Positions 9,469 to 18,300 of a stretch of DNA of 64,000 nucleotides are shown piece by piece; position 1 is the first letter of the stretch; every line of letters starts with the position of its first letter. Under the pieces are notes generated by a model. It worked only from the letters and a program-made list of their open reading frames with translations, searched no databases and was not told the origin of the DNA. The stretch lies in contig NZ_QYUK01000011.1 of assembly GCF_003590945.1 (NCBI RefSeq), positions 2,322,001-2,386,000 of the forward strand, written 5' to 3'. Position numbers and translations under genes: made by a program. The stretch comes from Oleomonas cavernae (lineage in GTDB: Bacteria; Pseudomonadota; Alphaproteobacteria; Zavarziniales; Zavarziniaceae).

Positions 9469-10656
9469 ATGAACGAGACAGGCCGGCAGGATCCCATGGC
9501 TGAACAGGTGGCACCCGCCCTGGCGCCGGGCACCCGGCTGCTGTCGCAGGCCGCCGCCGTCACCGTCGCGGCCATGTTCGGCCTGACCTATTCCTTGAGC
9601 GCCGCCATGATCGCGCTGGACCTTGCCCGGCGCGGCGTGTCCGACACCATGATCGGCGCCAATGCCGCCATGCATGCCCTGGGCGTGCTGGCGATCGCGC
9701 TCACCCTGCCGCGCCTGGTCACGCGCCTGGGGCCGCGGGCGATGATCGTGGGCGCGCTGGCGACGGGGGCGGCGGTGCTGACCGCCCTGCCCCTGATGCC
9801 GGCGATCTGGCTGTGGTTTCCCTTGCGCTTCGTCATGGGCGCGGCCTCGGACGTGCTGTTCGTCATCTCCGAGACCTGGGTGAATGAGCTCAGCGACGAG
9901 CGCAGCCGGGGCCGGGCCATGGCCAGCTACATCGCCTCGATGTCCCTGGGCTTCGCCCTGGGGCCGCTGATCCTGAGCGTGATCGGCACCGATGGCCCGA
10001 CCGCCTATTTCGTCGGCGCCGGCCTCGCCCTCGCCGCGATCGGCCTGATCGTCTCGCCCCGCGTGGTGGCGCCGGTCTTTGCCGAAGGGCCGCAGCGCAA
10101 CCCCTGGGGCTATTTCAGGCTGGCCCCGGTCACCGCCGTGGTGACCGCGCTGAACGCCGCGATCGAGACCGCCTGCTTCTCCTTCCTCGCGCTTTATGCC
10201 GTCAGCCTCGACTGGAGCGAGACCCAGGGCGCCAGCCTGATCTCGGCCATGATGGTGGGGGCCATCGTGCTGCCCCTGCCCATCGGCTGGCTGGGCGACA
10301 AGACCGACCGGATGCGCCTGGCCCTGGTCCTGGCGGTGATCACCGGCCTGGGCGCCCTGTGCTGGCCGCTGGCCCTGGCCAATCCCTACACGGCCTATCC
10401 GGTGATGTTCCTGTGGGGCGGGCTGTTCGTCGGCATCTACGGCCTGATCATCACCGTGCTGGGCGGCCGCTACCAGGGCACCGAGCTGGTCGGGATCTAT
10501 GCGGTTACCGGCATCACCTGGGGCCTGGGTGCCTTTGCCGGCCCGATTCTGACCGGTGCGGTGATCGGTGCCACCATGCACGGCCTGCCCCTGGTCATCG
10601 CGGTGGCGTGCCTGGGCTTTGCCCTGTTCATGCGGCACGCCGGCGGGCGGGTCTAG
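9469..10656 (+). CDS. MFS transporter, YcaD-like
   Basis: A 395-residue inner-membrane protein with about 12 hydrophobic segments, divergent from the TPR gene. The loop after the fourth segment reads SETWVNELSDERSRGRAMAS, a hallmark of YcaD-type major facilitator permeases. A second family-type loop, GDKTDRMRLAL, opens the second half. The substrate cannot be predicted. ATG at 9496 (MAEQVAP), preceded by AGGA, is an alternative start that would remove nine residues. Confidence 0.88.
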   Translation: MNETGRQDPMAEQVAPALAPGTRLLSQAAAVTVAAMFGLTYSLSAAMIALDLARRGVSDTMIGANAAMHALGVLAIALTLPRLVTRLGPRAMIVGALATGAAVLTALPLMPAIWLWFPLRFVMGAASDVLFVISETWVNELSDERSRGRAMASYIASMSLGFALGPLILSVIGTDGPTAYFVGAGLALAAIGLIVSPRVVAPVFAEGPQRNPWGYFRLAPVTAVVTALNAAIETACFSFLALYAVSLDWSETQGASLISAMMVGAIVLPLPIGWLGDKTDRMRLALVLAVITGLGALCWPLALANPYTAYPVMFLWGGLFVGIYGLIITVLGGRYQGTELVGIYAVTGITWGLGAFAGPILTGAVIGATMHGLPLVIAVACLGFALFMRHAGGRV

Positions 10657-10745
10657 CGGCCGTTCACCGCCCAATCGAGCAATGTGGTATGAGATTGGCT
10701 AACAGGTTGGCGTTCTGATCGTCGTCAATACCGGGGGAATGACGC

Positions 10746-11594
10746 ATGGTTGATGTTCGCGCAAAGGCCAAGACGCTTCTCGACCAGTTGCCGGCCGATG
10801 TGCCCGTGACCTCCAATGGCAGCACGGGCGCGCTGTTCACGACGCTGACCGGCTCGTCGCATACCTGGCTGCAGGAGCGCTGGAAGGCCGAAGACGTCGA
10901 AAAGGCGAAGCGGCGGAATGCCGTTCCGCCACAGAGCACGAAGGGACTTCCCACCACGACAACCTGCAATGGCCTGGCCGGCCAGGTGGGCATCGCTATC
11001 GGCGCGCCGATCGCGCTCAGCCAGTTCGACATCGAGAAGAAACTCAAGGACGCCGGCATGGGTGACGCCTGGATCCCGGCCAGCAGCGGCAAGCGACCCG
11101 GCTACGGCGATGTCTTCAGGCCACTGACTTTCCATATCGGCGTCTCGCTCGATTTCGTCGGCGACCTGTGGAACACGGCGGAATCCGGCCAGGGCGGCCC
11201 GGGTGTCGACTACACCAAGGGTTTCGACATCGTCAAACGCAAGCAGCAGACCTGGGACCCCAGCAAGCTCCAGGGCTGGGTCGACATCGAGATCCTGATG
11301 AAACTGGGGCGGAAGGCGCCCAAATGGCTGATCGGCTGGTGGCGCTTCGAAGTCGGGCCGACCAAGGAATTCGTCTACCTGCCTGAACGCGGCTCGGCCC
11401 GCGGTTTCACGACGGCCCCGGCCAATCGCAACCCGCCGACGGCCGACGGCAGGATCGGTGACGTGACCCTCGAAGACGACGACATCGCCATCGCCTGGTC
11501 CGACAACGTGTCGGATACGCTGCGCCGCCTGCCCAAGATCGACTACATGCTGGGGGAACGGGGCGCCCAGCAATTGCAGGCGTTCAAGATGTAA
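10746..11594 (+). CDS. Unknown protein with an NlpC/P60-like Cys-His pattern
   Basis: I do not recognise a named family. The 282-residue protein lacks a signal peptide and is rich in tryptophan. A cysteine sits in TTTTCNGLAGQVGIAIG at about residues 74-90. About 50 residues later comes PGYGDVFRPLTFHIGVSLDF, where a GD turn precedes a histidine strand. That spacing resembles the DCSGLV ... GDLVFF ... HVGIY pattern of NlpC/P60 and CHAP cysteine hydrolases. A GGPGVDYTKGFDIVKRKQ segment could hold the third residue. It stands alone between an MFS gene and a methyltransferase. The hydrolase idea is inference. Confidence 0.6.
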   Translation: MVDVRAKAKTLLDQLPADVPVTSNGSTGALFTTLTGSSHTWLQERWKAEDVEKAKRRNAVPPQSTKGLPTTTTCNGLAGQVGIAIGAPIALSQFDIEKKLKDAGMGDAWIPASSGKRPGYGDVFRPLTFHIGVSLDFVGDLWNTAESGQGGPGVDYTKGFDIVKRKQQTWDPSKLQGWVDIEILMKLGRKAPKWLIGWWRFEVGPTKEFVYLPERGSARGFTTAPANRNPPTADGRIGDVTLEDDDIAIAWSDNVSDTLRRLPKIDYMLGERGAQQLQAFKM

Positions 11595-11606
11595 GGGGCC
11601 ACCCGG

Positions 11607-12422
11607 CTAGGGCCTGACCATGTCGAACACGATGGCCTGGAGCGGCATCCAGCCCGGTGCGGCGAACTCGCGCCACAGGGCCTTGGCCAGGGCGCTGACG
11701 ATCTGGTCGGGCTGGGCGCCGCCGCGGGTGCGGATTTCCTCGATCGTCGGATTGCCATAGACCAGGCCGCGCGCGAAAGCGGCAACGTCCGGGATTTCCT
11801 TTTTCAGCGCGACCACGTGGACCTTGATCTCGCCGAAGCCCGCACCGATCAGGGCTTCCTTGATCGGGTCGATGGCGTGATAGCCGAACGGCACCTGATA
11901 GAAGCGCGGCGGATCGGCCGGGAAGAAACTGCCGACGACCTCGTGCGCGATCCGGCCGTAGGGATTGTGCCGGTGCGAATCCCAGACGCTGAACAGGTAA
12001 CGGCCGCCGGGCGCCAGGACGCGGTGGACCTCGCGGTACGAACGGTCCTTGTCGGGGAAGAACATGACCCCGAACTGGCACACGACGGCATCGAAGGTGG
12101 CGTCGCCGAACGGCAGGTCGGTCGCGTCGGCGGGCTGGAAATCCACCGCCTCGCCGGGCCGAAAGCGGGCGCGGGCAACATCGAGCATCGGCGGGTTGAG
12201 GTCGGTGGCCGTCAGGGCCGTGGCGGGCGGCAGCGCGTCGCGCAGCCGGCGGGTGACGATGCCGGTGCCGGCCGCCAGTTCCAGCACGCGGGCGGGTGGC
12301 GGCGCCAGGGTGGCGAGACGCTGCGCCATGTCGGCGGCATAGTCCACGAAGATCGCGGGGCCTAGGCCCCGGTCATATTCCTGCGGGATATTGCCGGTGA
12401 AGCTGGCCGTGTCGTTGCTCAT
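11607..12422 (-). CDS. Class I SAM-dependent methyltransferase
   Basis: A 271-residue Rossmann-fold methyltransferase of the UbiE/Methyltransf_11 type. The SAM-binding motif I is LELAAGTGIVTRRL, followed by an acidic end of strand two (ATDLNPPMLDVAR), DATDLPFGDATFDAVVCQFG and the post-motif HRVLAPGGRYLFSVWDS. ATG at 12422 starts the conserved protein; further upstream the frame runs into the duplicated dapA fragment and is not coding. The substrate is unknown. Confidence 0.85.
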   Translation of the reverse strand: MSNDTASFTGNIPQEYDRGLGPAIFVDYAADMAQRLATLAPPPARVLELAAGTGIVTRRLRDALPPATALTATDLNPPMLDVARARFRPGEAVDFQPADATDLPFGDATFDAVVCQFGVMFFPDKDRSYREVHRVLAPGGRYLFSVWDSHRHNPYGRIAHEVVGSFFPADPPRFYQVPFGYHAIDPIKEALIGAGFGEIKVHVVALKKEIPDVAAFARGLVYGNPTIEEIRTRGGAQPDQIVSALAKALWREFAAPGWMPLQAIVFDMVRP

Positions 12423-12494
12423 GAGGCGCCCCATTGTTCGATCCGGAGAGCTGATCGCCACCTGTTCGCAGACATGACCGTCACTTTGCCTGGC

Positions 12495-12663
12495 CGTCAA
12501 GTCGATGCTGGCAATCGGTAGGCCGCGGCGACGGCCTGGTCGATCCGGGCGGCGAGCGTGTCGCTGACCGGGGTCATGGGCAGGCGCACCTCGGGGCTGT
12601 CGATCAGCCCGGCCCGCCACAGCCAGTGCTTGATGGGCGACGGGCTGGGCTCAGCGAAGAGCA
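12495..12663 (-). pseudogene. Detached copy of the dapA 3' end
   Basis: Bases 12530-12663 match 14085-14218, the end of the intact dapA gene, at 131 of 134 positions and in the same orientation. Read in the dapA frame it encodes FAEPSPSPIKHWLWRAGLID and on to DQAVAAAYRLPAST with its own stop. The intact gene ends differently (DQAVGAAKAGAHRSPTT). There is no start, so it is not expressed as a gene. It marks the far side of a low-GC insert and may be the original end of dapA. Confidence 0.85.
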
Positions 12664-12887
12664 ACCGTCGGTCCCCTAGGCGCCTTCGAATAGCCGCTGC
12701 GCGATCCCAGGTTTCGGCTCTCTCGCTATTACTTGATTGTGCTCAGGATAAGTACGGGCTCGATGATGACGCCGGCATCATCGCCGCTGGCACCGTTGTA
12801 GCTAGCAAAATCGACAGGACTATTGACTTGGCCCGGGATAACAACACCGAGCACCCCTCGCGCCGATCAGCACGAGGGGCCTTGTAT
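12664..12887. other. Non-coding left part of the low-GC insert
   Basis: No convincing gene is seen here. A hairpin with 7-bp arms CCCCTCG (12854-12860) and CGAGGGG (12873-12879) lies 9 bases beyond the stop of the HTH gene on the minus strand. It may end that transcript, although no T-run follows. Base composition is clearly less GC-rich than in the flanks. Confidence 0.5.
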
Positions 12888-13511
12888 TCAGGCGGCTGTT
12901 TTTTGCCATTTCTCGTCATCAGTACATGTCGGACATTCTGGCGGGCGAGCATTTCTATAAAAATGAAGCACAAGCTCCTCGTCAACCGGGTAAACACTAT
13001 TAAGCTTCAAACCAAAGAATATTTTCCCGAATGCCGAAATAGCCTCACTAGCCTCATGATGCGACGAAGGATCTTGGGTAGTTTCAAGAATTTTCTTCGC
13101 AGAAATTCTCTTGGCTCCTTTGTCCTTGTACCATGAAGCAAGGAAAACAAACATCCGGTAGAACTTTTCTTTATCAGATGACATTATTTTAACACCTGCT
13201 TCACACCGACTATAATGTTCGGCCGAAAGTTCGACAGCAGACGCGACCTCCCACGACTTCATATGAAGTGCAGACCTTATAAATTTTAGATCATCGCCCG
13301 AAAGCTTCCTCGGATGAACGGCCCTTGACTGCACAATAGCAGCGATGAGGCCGGGCACATCTTTAATCTCCATTTTCATTTTTTTGGAGTGTGAGTCGAA
13401 GTATTCGGTGACACCATTGGCCAGGATGACCTTGAAGGGTGTCCCGAGCACTTCGCTGTAGTCCCGATCCACAACAGGACCACACGCAGTATCACTCTGC
13501 ATCTGGTTCAC
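12888..13511 (-). CDS. HTH protein, putative antitoxin of a DUF4258-HTH pair
   Basis: A 207-residue protein of low-GC composition. A helix-turn-helix of the MqsA/XRE type spans about residues 70-115: LSGDDLKFIRSALHMKSWEV then AVELSAEHYSRCEAGVKIMS. The C-terminus carries an ECPTC zinc-knuckle-like pair. Its GTG start overlaps the stop of the upstream 111-residue gene (GTGA), so the two are translationally coupled; an ATG lies three codons in. I infer an antitoxin and autorepressor from this layout. It could instead be a plain transcriptional regulator. Confidence 0.65.
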   Translation of the reverse strand: MNQMQSDTACGPVVDRDYSEVLGTPFKVILANGVTEYFDSHSKKMKMEIKDVPGLIAAIVQSRAVHPRKLSGDDLKFIRSALHMKSWEVASAVELSAEHYSRCEAGVKIMSSDKEKFYRMFVFLASWYKDKGAKRISAKKILETTQDPSSHHEASEAISAFGKIFFGLKLNSVYPVDEELVLHFYRNARPPECPTCTDDEKWQKTAA

Positions 13512-13843
13512 TGCCCGACTCCCTTAATTGTCTTCGCCATCTGTATTTCCAGCACCATGCTGCCGGCATCAAAGTAGACGGTGACCTCTACGAGATCGTC
13601 GTCTGAGAGATGCGCCAATATGCAAACCACCCCAGGACCGTCTTCACACTTCTCTGAGGAAACCACGGACCCACACGAAAGTGCCTCAACTATCCGTGTG
13701 ATCGAGACCCCGTTAAGGTCGCCTGCATGGAACCTGAAGATATTCTCAGTCCGGTAGTGACTGAAAAATTCTCGTATCCAGATTTCCTCAGCCCACACAC
13801 CGTGCTGCAGGTTCCGTTTGTGCCCCTCACTCGGTTTAGCCAT
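13508..13843 (-). CDS. Putative DUF4258-like toxin
   Basis: A 111-residue protein in the low-GC insert, starting at ATG 13843 behind AAGGA. The C-terminal half (SITRIVEALSCGSVVSSEKC, then VVCILAHLSDDDLVEVTVYF) follows the predicted strand and spacing pattern of DUF4258, a family frequently encoded as the first gene of toxin-antitoxin operons with an HTH partner. The similarity is at pattern level only, and the toxin role is inferred from its coupled HTH neighbour. Confidence 0.55.
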   Translation of the reverse strand: MAKPSEGHKRNLQHGVWAEEIWIREFFSHYRTENIFRFHAGDLNGVSITRIVEALSCGSVVSSEKCEDGPGVVCILAHLSDDDLVEVTVYFDAGSMVLEIQMAKTIKGVGQ

Positions 13844-13859
13844 GGTGCATCCTTAGCAG

Positions 13860-13900
13860 CATCCACGTGGATGTTGGCAAAAACTTGATCTTGGATCAAG
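13860..13900. promoter_or_regulatory. Two palindromes upstream of the toxin-antitoxin-like operon
   Basis: CATCCACGTGGATG (13860-13873) is a perfect 14-bp palindrome. CTTGATC-TTG-GATCAAG (13884-13900) is a perfect 7-bp inverted repeat. Both lie 17 to 57 bases before the start of the DUF4258-like gene, where an autorepressing HTH antitoxin would bind. Confidence 0.55.
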
Positions 13901-14042
13901 AAATAACTCAGAAGTATCTGCCCTCTGCTGTGGCGGACCACCCTGCTAAGCCGCAAAGCCGGCCTCAACGGCATTCGGTCACTAGCATTGGCGATTGAAG
14001 CGCCAGGCTCCTTTTCCATTCCGACAGCACTACCGAGGTTGT

Positions 14043-14966
14043 TCAAGTGGTGGGACTTCGGTGTGCGCCGGCCTTCGCCGCGCCGACGGCCTGGTCGATC
14101 CGGGCGGCGAGCGTGTCGCTGACCGGGGTCATGGGCAGGCGCACTTCCGGGCTGTCGATCAGCCCGGCCCGCCACAGCCAGTGCTTGATGGGCGACGGGC
14201 TGGGCTCGGCGAAGAGCAGGCGCGGCAGGTCGCAGAGGCGGTGCCAGGCCGACAGGGCCCCGGCCTGGTCGCCGCGCGCCAGCCTGTCCCGGACCTCGAC
14301 GAAAGCCCGCGTTTCGACATGGGCGGAGGCCAGGATGCCGCCGTCGGCCCCCTGGGTCAGCGCCCCATAGAAGAAGGCATCCTCGCCGGTCAGCACGGCA
14401 AAACCCGCCGGCTTGCGGCGCATCAGGTCGAAGGACTGGGCCGGATCGGCACAGCAATCCTTGACGCCGGCGATGTTCGCATGGCCTGCCAGCGCCAGCA
14501 TCGCCTCGTTGCCCAGGTTGACGCCGGTGCGATAGGGAATGTTGTAGATCAGGATCGGCCGCTGCGTGCTGTCGGCCAGGGCCTCGAAATGGGCCACCAA
14601 ACCCTGCTGCGAGGGCCGCGTATAATAGGGGCAGGCGATCAGGTAGCCGTCCGCGCCCCAGGTGGCGGTGCGCGCCAGCGCCTTCACGCCCTTGCGGGTG
14701 TCGCTGCCCGAAAGGCCCAGGTACAAGGGCAGGCGCCGGCCGATCGCGGCCAGTTCATCCGCCGTGACCCTGATCAGGCGTTCGGCCTCGGCCTCCTCCA
14801 GGGTCAGACCCTCGCCGGTGGTGGCGCCCAGGATCAAGCCGTCGACCGGCTCGCATGCGAAATGCCGCACCAGGCGGCGCAGCGAGACCTCGTCCAGCGC
14901 GCCGTCGCGGAACGGGGTGACGAGCGGCAGCCACAGGCCCTGCAACGCCGTCTGATTGGTTTCCAT
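14043..14966 (-). CDS. dapA: 4-hydroxy-tetrahydrodipicolinate synthase family protein
   Basis: A class I aldolase of the DapA/NanA superfamily, 307 residues. It shows the GATTGEG pyruvate-binding motif, the catalytic tyrosine in YNIPYRTG (about residue 141) and the Schiff-base lysine in AGVKDC (about 169), so the active site is complete. DapA condenses pyruvate and aspartate semialdehyde in lysine and diaminopimelate synthesis, but the superfamily also has sugar-acid lyases. I chose ATG 14966 with AAGGAG nine bases upstream; ATG 14975 abuts that site. The last 13 residues come from the junction with the low-GC insert and differ from the detached copy at 12495. Confidence 0.88.
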   Translation of the reverse strand: METNQTALQGLWLPLVTPFRDGALDEVSLRRLVRHFACEPVDGLILGATTGEGLTLEEAEAERLIRVTADELAAIGRRLPLYLGLSGSDTRKGVKALARTATWGADGYLIACPYYTRPSQQGLVAHFEALADSTQRPILIYNIPYRTGVNLGNEAMLALAGHANIAGVKDCCADPAQSFDLMRRKPAGFAVLTGEDAFFYGALTQGADGGILASAHVETRAFVEVRDRLARGDQAGALSAWHRLCDLPRLLFAEPSPSPIKHWLWRAGLIDSPEVRLPMTPVSDTLAARIDQAVGAAKAGAHRSPTT

Positions 14967-15000
14967 GATGTCCATCTCCTTGAAAAAGCCGGAGACAGGA

Positions 15001-15032
15001 CAAAAAAAGACCCCGTCCAACCGGCGGGGTCC
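15001..15032 (-). terminator. Intrinsic terminator in the dapA leader (possible attenuator)
   Basis: On the minus strand GACCCCG-ccggttgga-CGGGGTC is followed directly by TTTTTTTG, a textbook factor-independent terminator. It lies only about 35 bases before the dapA start and in the same direction, with no upstream gene on that strand to end. It therefore probably ends a short leader RNA that controls dapA. The leader (15033 to about 15170) also holds a CCCCTTGCCGGGG hairpin. No known riboswitch was recognised. Confidence 0.7.
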
Positions 15033-15300
15033 AACTCGATCCGTATGCGCTGCCTTTAGGGCACGCGAAGATCCAAGGCCCCGGCAAGGGGACTTTTTTC
15101 AACGTGATGTGTCGGGCGTAACAGCGGATCATGCGCGCACCATCCATCATTCGCCTGGTTGCCGTCAAGACAGGTGAACGGCTGCCTGCACTTGCATTGT
15201 CCCTTGTCGCCGCGAAAGGGCGGGATGAAAATCCCGGCCTCAAAATCCGGTAGGCACGGCGTTCCAGGACTGGGTCAACGACAAACCGAAGGACGCAACG
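15033..15300. other. Intergenic region between dapA leader and RTX gene
   Basis: No gene is seen. It should hold the divergent promoters of dapA (minus strand) and of the RTX gene (plus strand). On the minus strand a TTGACG at about 15166 has no convincing -10 partner. A possible site for the RTX start is AAGGACGCAACG just before 15301. Confidence 0.4.
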
Positions 15301-18300
15301 ATGACCACCGCCTCGTTCGACCCCGCATCCGGCGTCCTCACCGTGACCGGCGGGTCGGCGGCAGACAGCATCACCATCAGCCGCGACGCCGCCGGCGTTA
15401 TCCTGGTCAACGGCGGCGCCATCGTGGTGACCGGCGGCACGCCCACCGTGGCCAATACCGCCCTGATCGAGGTATCCGGCCTCGTCGGCAACGACACCGT
15501 CGCGCTGGACGAATCCAATGGCGCCCTGCCCCGGGCCACCCTGGTGGCCGGCAGCGGCCATGATACCGAGGCCGGCGGCAGCGGCAGCGACACGCTCCTT
15601 GGCGACAGCGGCAACGACATCCTGCTGGGCAAGGGCGGCTTCGACCTGCTGTTCGGCGGTGACGGCAACGACACCCTGACCGGCGGCGACGCCGACGACC
15701 AGCTCTTCGGCGAGGGCGGCAACGACCGCATGATCTGGAACCCCGGCGACGATACCGACCTGTTCGAGGGCGGTCTCGGCACCGACACGGCCGAGGTCAA
15801 CGGCGGCAACGGCGCCGAGGTTTTCGTGATCACGGCGAACGGCACGCGGGTGCGCTTCGACCGGGTCGATCCCGCGCCCTTCGCCCTCGATATCGGCACG
15901 ACCGAAAATCTCGTCGTCCATGCCAATGGCGGCGACGACAGCGTGACCGCCAGCGGCAACCTCGCCGCGCTCATCGGCCTGACCATCGACGGCGGCGCCG
16001 GCAACGATACGCTGGCCGGCGGCAACGGCGCCGACCTGCTGATCGGCGGCGACGGCAACGATGTGGTGACCGGTGTCCAGGGCAACGACCATGCCCTGCT
16101 GGGTGCCGGCGACGACCGCTTCGTCTGGAATCCGGGCGACGGCAGCGACGCGGTCGAGGGGGAGGACGGCGTCGATGCCCTCGACTTCAACGCCTCCAAC
16201 GGCAACGAGAATATCGCCATTTCGGCCGATGGCAGGCGCACCCTGATCACCCGCGACATCGGCGCGATCACGATGGACCTGCTCGACGTCGAGACGATCA
16301 ACATCGATGCCCTTGGCGGCAACGATACGATCGCGGTCGGGGTCCTCTCCGCCACGCCCGTCGCCCAAGTGGTGATCGAGCTTGCGGCCTCGGGCGGTAC
16401 GGCGGCGGACGGCCTGGCCGACCAGGTGACCATCGACGGCACCACGCGGAACGATACGATCTCGGTCGCCGGCAGCGGCGGCACGCTCAGCGTCGCCGGC
16501 CTGTCGGCGCTGGTCACCATCGCTCATTCGGAGGCGATCGACGGCCTGACCATCAGAGCCGGCGCCGGCAGCGACACCGTCACGGCGGCGGCCCTGCCCG
16601 GTGGCAACACCTCCCTGCTCCTGGACGGCGGCACCGGCAACGACACGCTGATCGGCAGCGCCGGCGCCGACATTCTGTTGGGCGGCGACGGTAACGACCT
16701 GATCAGTGGCCGGCAGGGCACCGATGTCGCCCTGATGGGGGCCGGCAACGATGTCTTCACCTGGAGTCCGGGCGATAGCAGCGACACGGTCGAGGGTCAG
16801 GACGGCACCGACACGCTCGACTTCTTCGCCAGTGCCGCCAACGAGAACATCGACATCGCCGCCAACGGCGGCCGCGTCCGCCTGTTCCGTGATATCGCCA
16901 ACATCACCATGGACATGAACGATGTCGAGCGGATCACCCAGCACGCGCTGGGCGGCGTCGACACCACCGTGATCAACGACCTGAGCGGCACCGATATAAC
17001 CCAACTCACCATCGATCTCGCGGGCACCATCGGCGGCACGGCCGGCGACGGTCAGATCGATACCGTCATTGCCAATGTTACGGCCGGCGACGATGCCGTC
17101 AGCCTGCGCGGCAGCAACGGCACGGCCATCGTCGAAGGCCTCGCCTACTCGATCACCGTCGCCCACGCCGAGGCGGCGGACCGGATCATCGTCAACGGCC
17201 TGGGCGGGGCGGATACGCTGAACGCCGCCTCGCTCGCCGCCAGTGCCATGGCGCTGATCCTCGACGGCGGTGCGGGGGATGACACCCTGACCGGTGGCGG
17301 GGGCGCCGACCAACTGTTCGGCGGCGACGACAACGACGTGCTAGTGGGCGGCGGCGGCAGCGACCAGCTCTTCGGCCTGGCCGGCACCGACCGCATGATC
17401 TGGAACCCCGGCGACGGCACCGACCTGATGGAAGGCGGCGACGGCGCCGACACGGCCGAGGTCAACGGCGGCGACGGGGCGGAGAGCTTCACGATCACCG
17501 CCAACGGCACGAGGGTGCGTTTTGACCGGGTCGATGCGGCCCCGTTCAGCCTGGATATCGGCACGACCGAGCGCCTCGTGCTCGACGCCGGCGGCGGCGG
17601 CGACCTGATAAGCGCCGCCGGCAACCTTGCCGCACTCATCAGCCTGACCATCGACGGCGGTGCCGGCGACGATACGATCCTGGCCGGCAACGGCGCCGAT
17701 GTGATCCTGGGCGGTGATGGTAACGATTTCATCGATGGCCAGCAGGGCAATGACGTTGCCCTGCTGGGTGCTGGCAATGATGTCTTCCACTGGGATCCGG
17801 GCGACGGCAGCGACATTGTGGAAGGCCAGGACGGCACCGACACACTCGATTTCTTCGCCAGCGCCGCCAACGAGAACATCGACATCGCCGCCAACGGTGG
17901 CCGCGTCCGCCTGTTCCGCGATATCGGCAACATCATCATGGACATGAACGATATCGAGCGGATCGCCGTGCACGCGCTGGGCGGTACCGACAGCACCGTG
18001 ATCAACGACCTGAGCGGCACGGATGTGACGCAGGTTGCCATCGATCTCGCGGGCACGATCGGCGGCTCGGCCGGCGATGGGCTGGCCGACACGGTGATCG
18101 CCAACGGCTCGGCGGGCGACGATACGGTCGACCTGCACGGCAACAACGGCACGGCCGTCGCCGAAGGCCTTGCGGCTTCGATCACCGTCAGCCATGCCGA
18201 GGCGATCGACCGGCTGGTGGTCAACGGCCTGGGTGGTGCCGATACGCTCGATGCGGCCTCGCTCACCGCCAGCGCCATCGCGCTGACCCTCGACGGCGGG

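Noticed and set aside
12423..12620. N-terminal extension of the methyltransferase frame
   Set aside because: The extra codons lie in the duplicated dapA fragment and encode nothing like a methyltransferase; ATG 12422 begins the conserved part.
12743..13136. Short frames on both strands in the low-GC insert
   Set aside because: No ribosome binding site, no domain, and they overlap the better supported HTH gene or its downstream hairpin.
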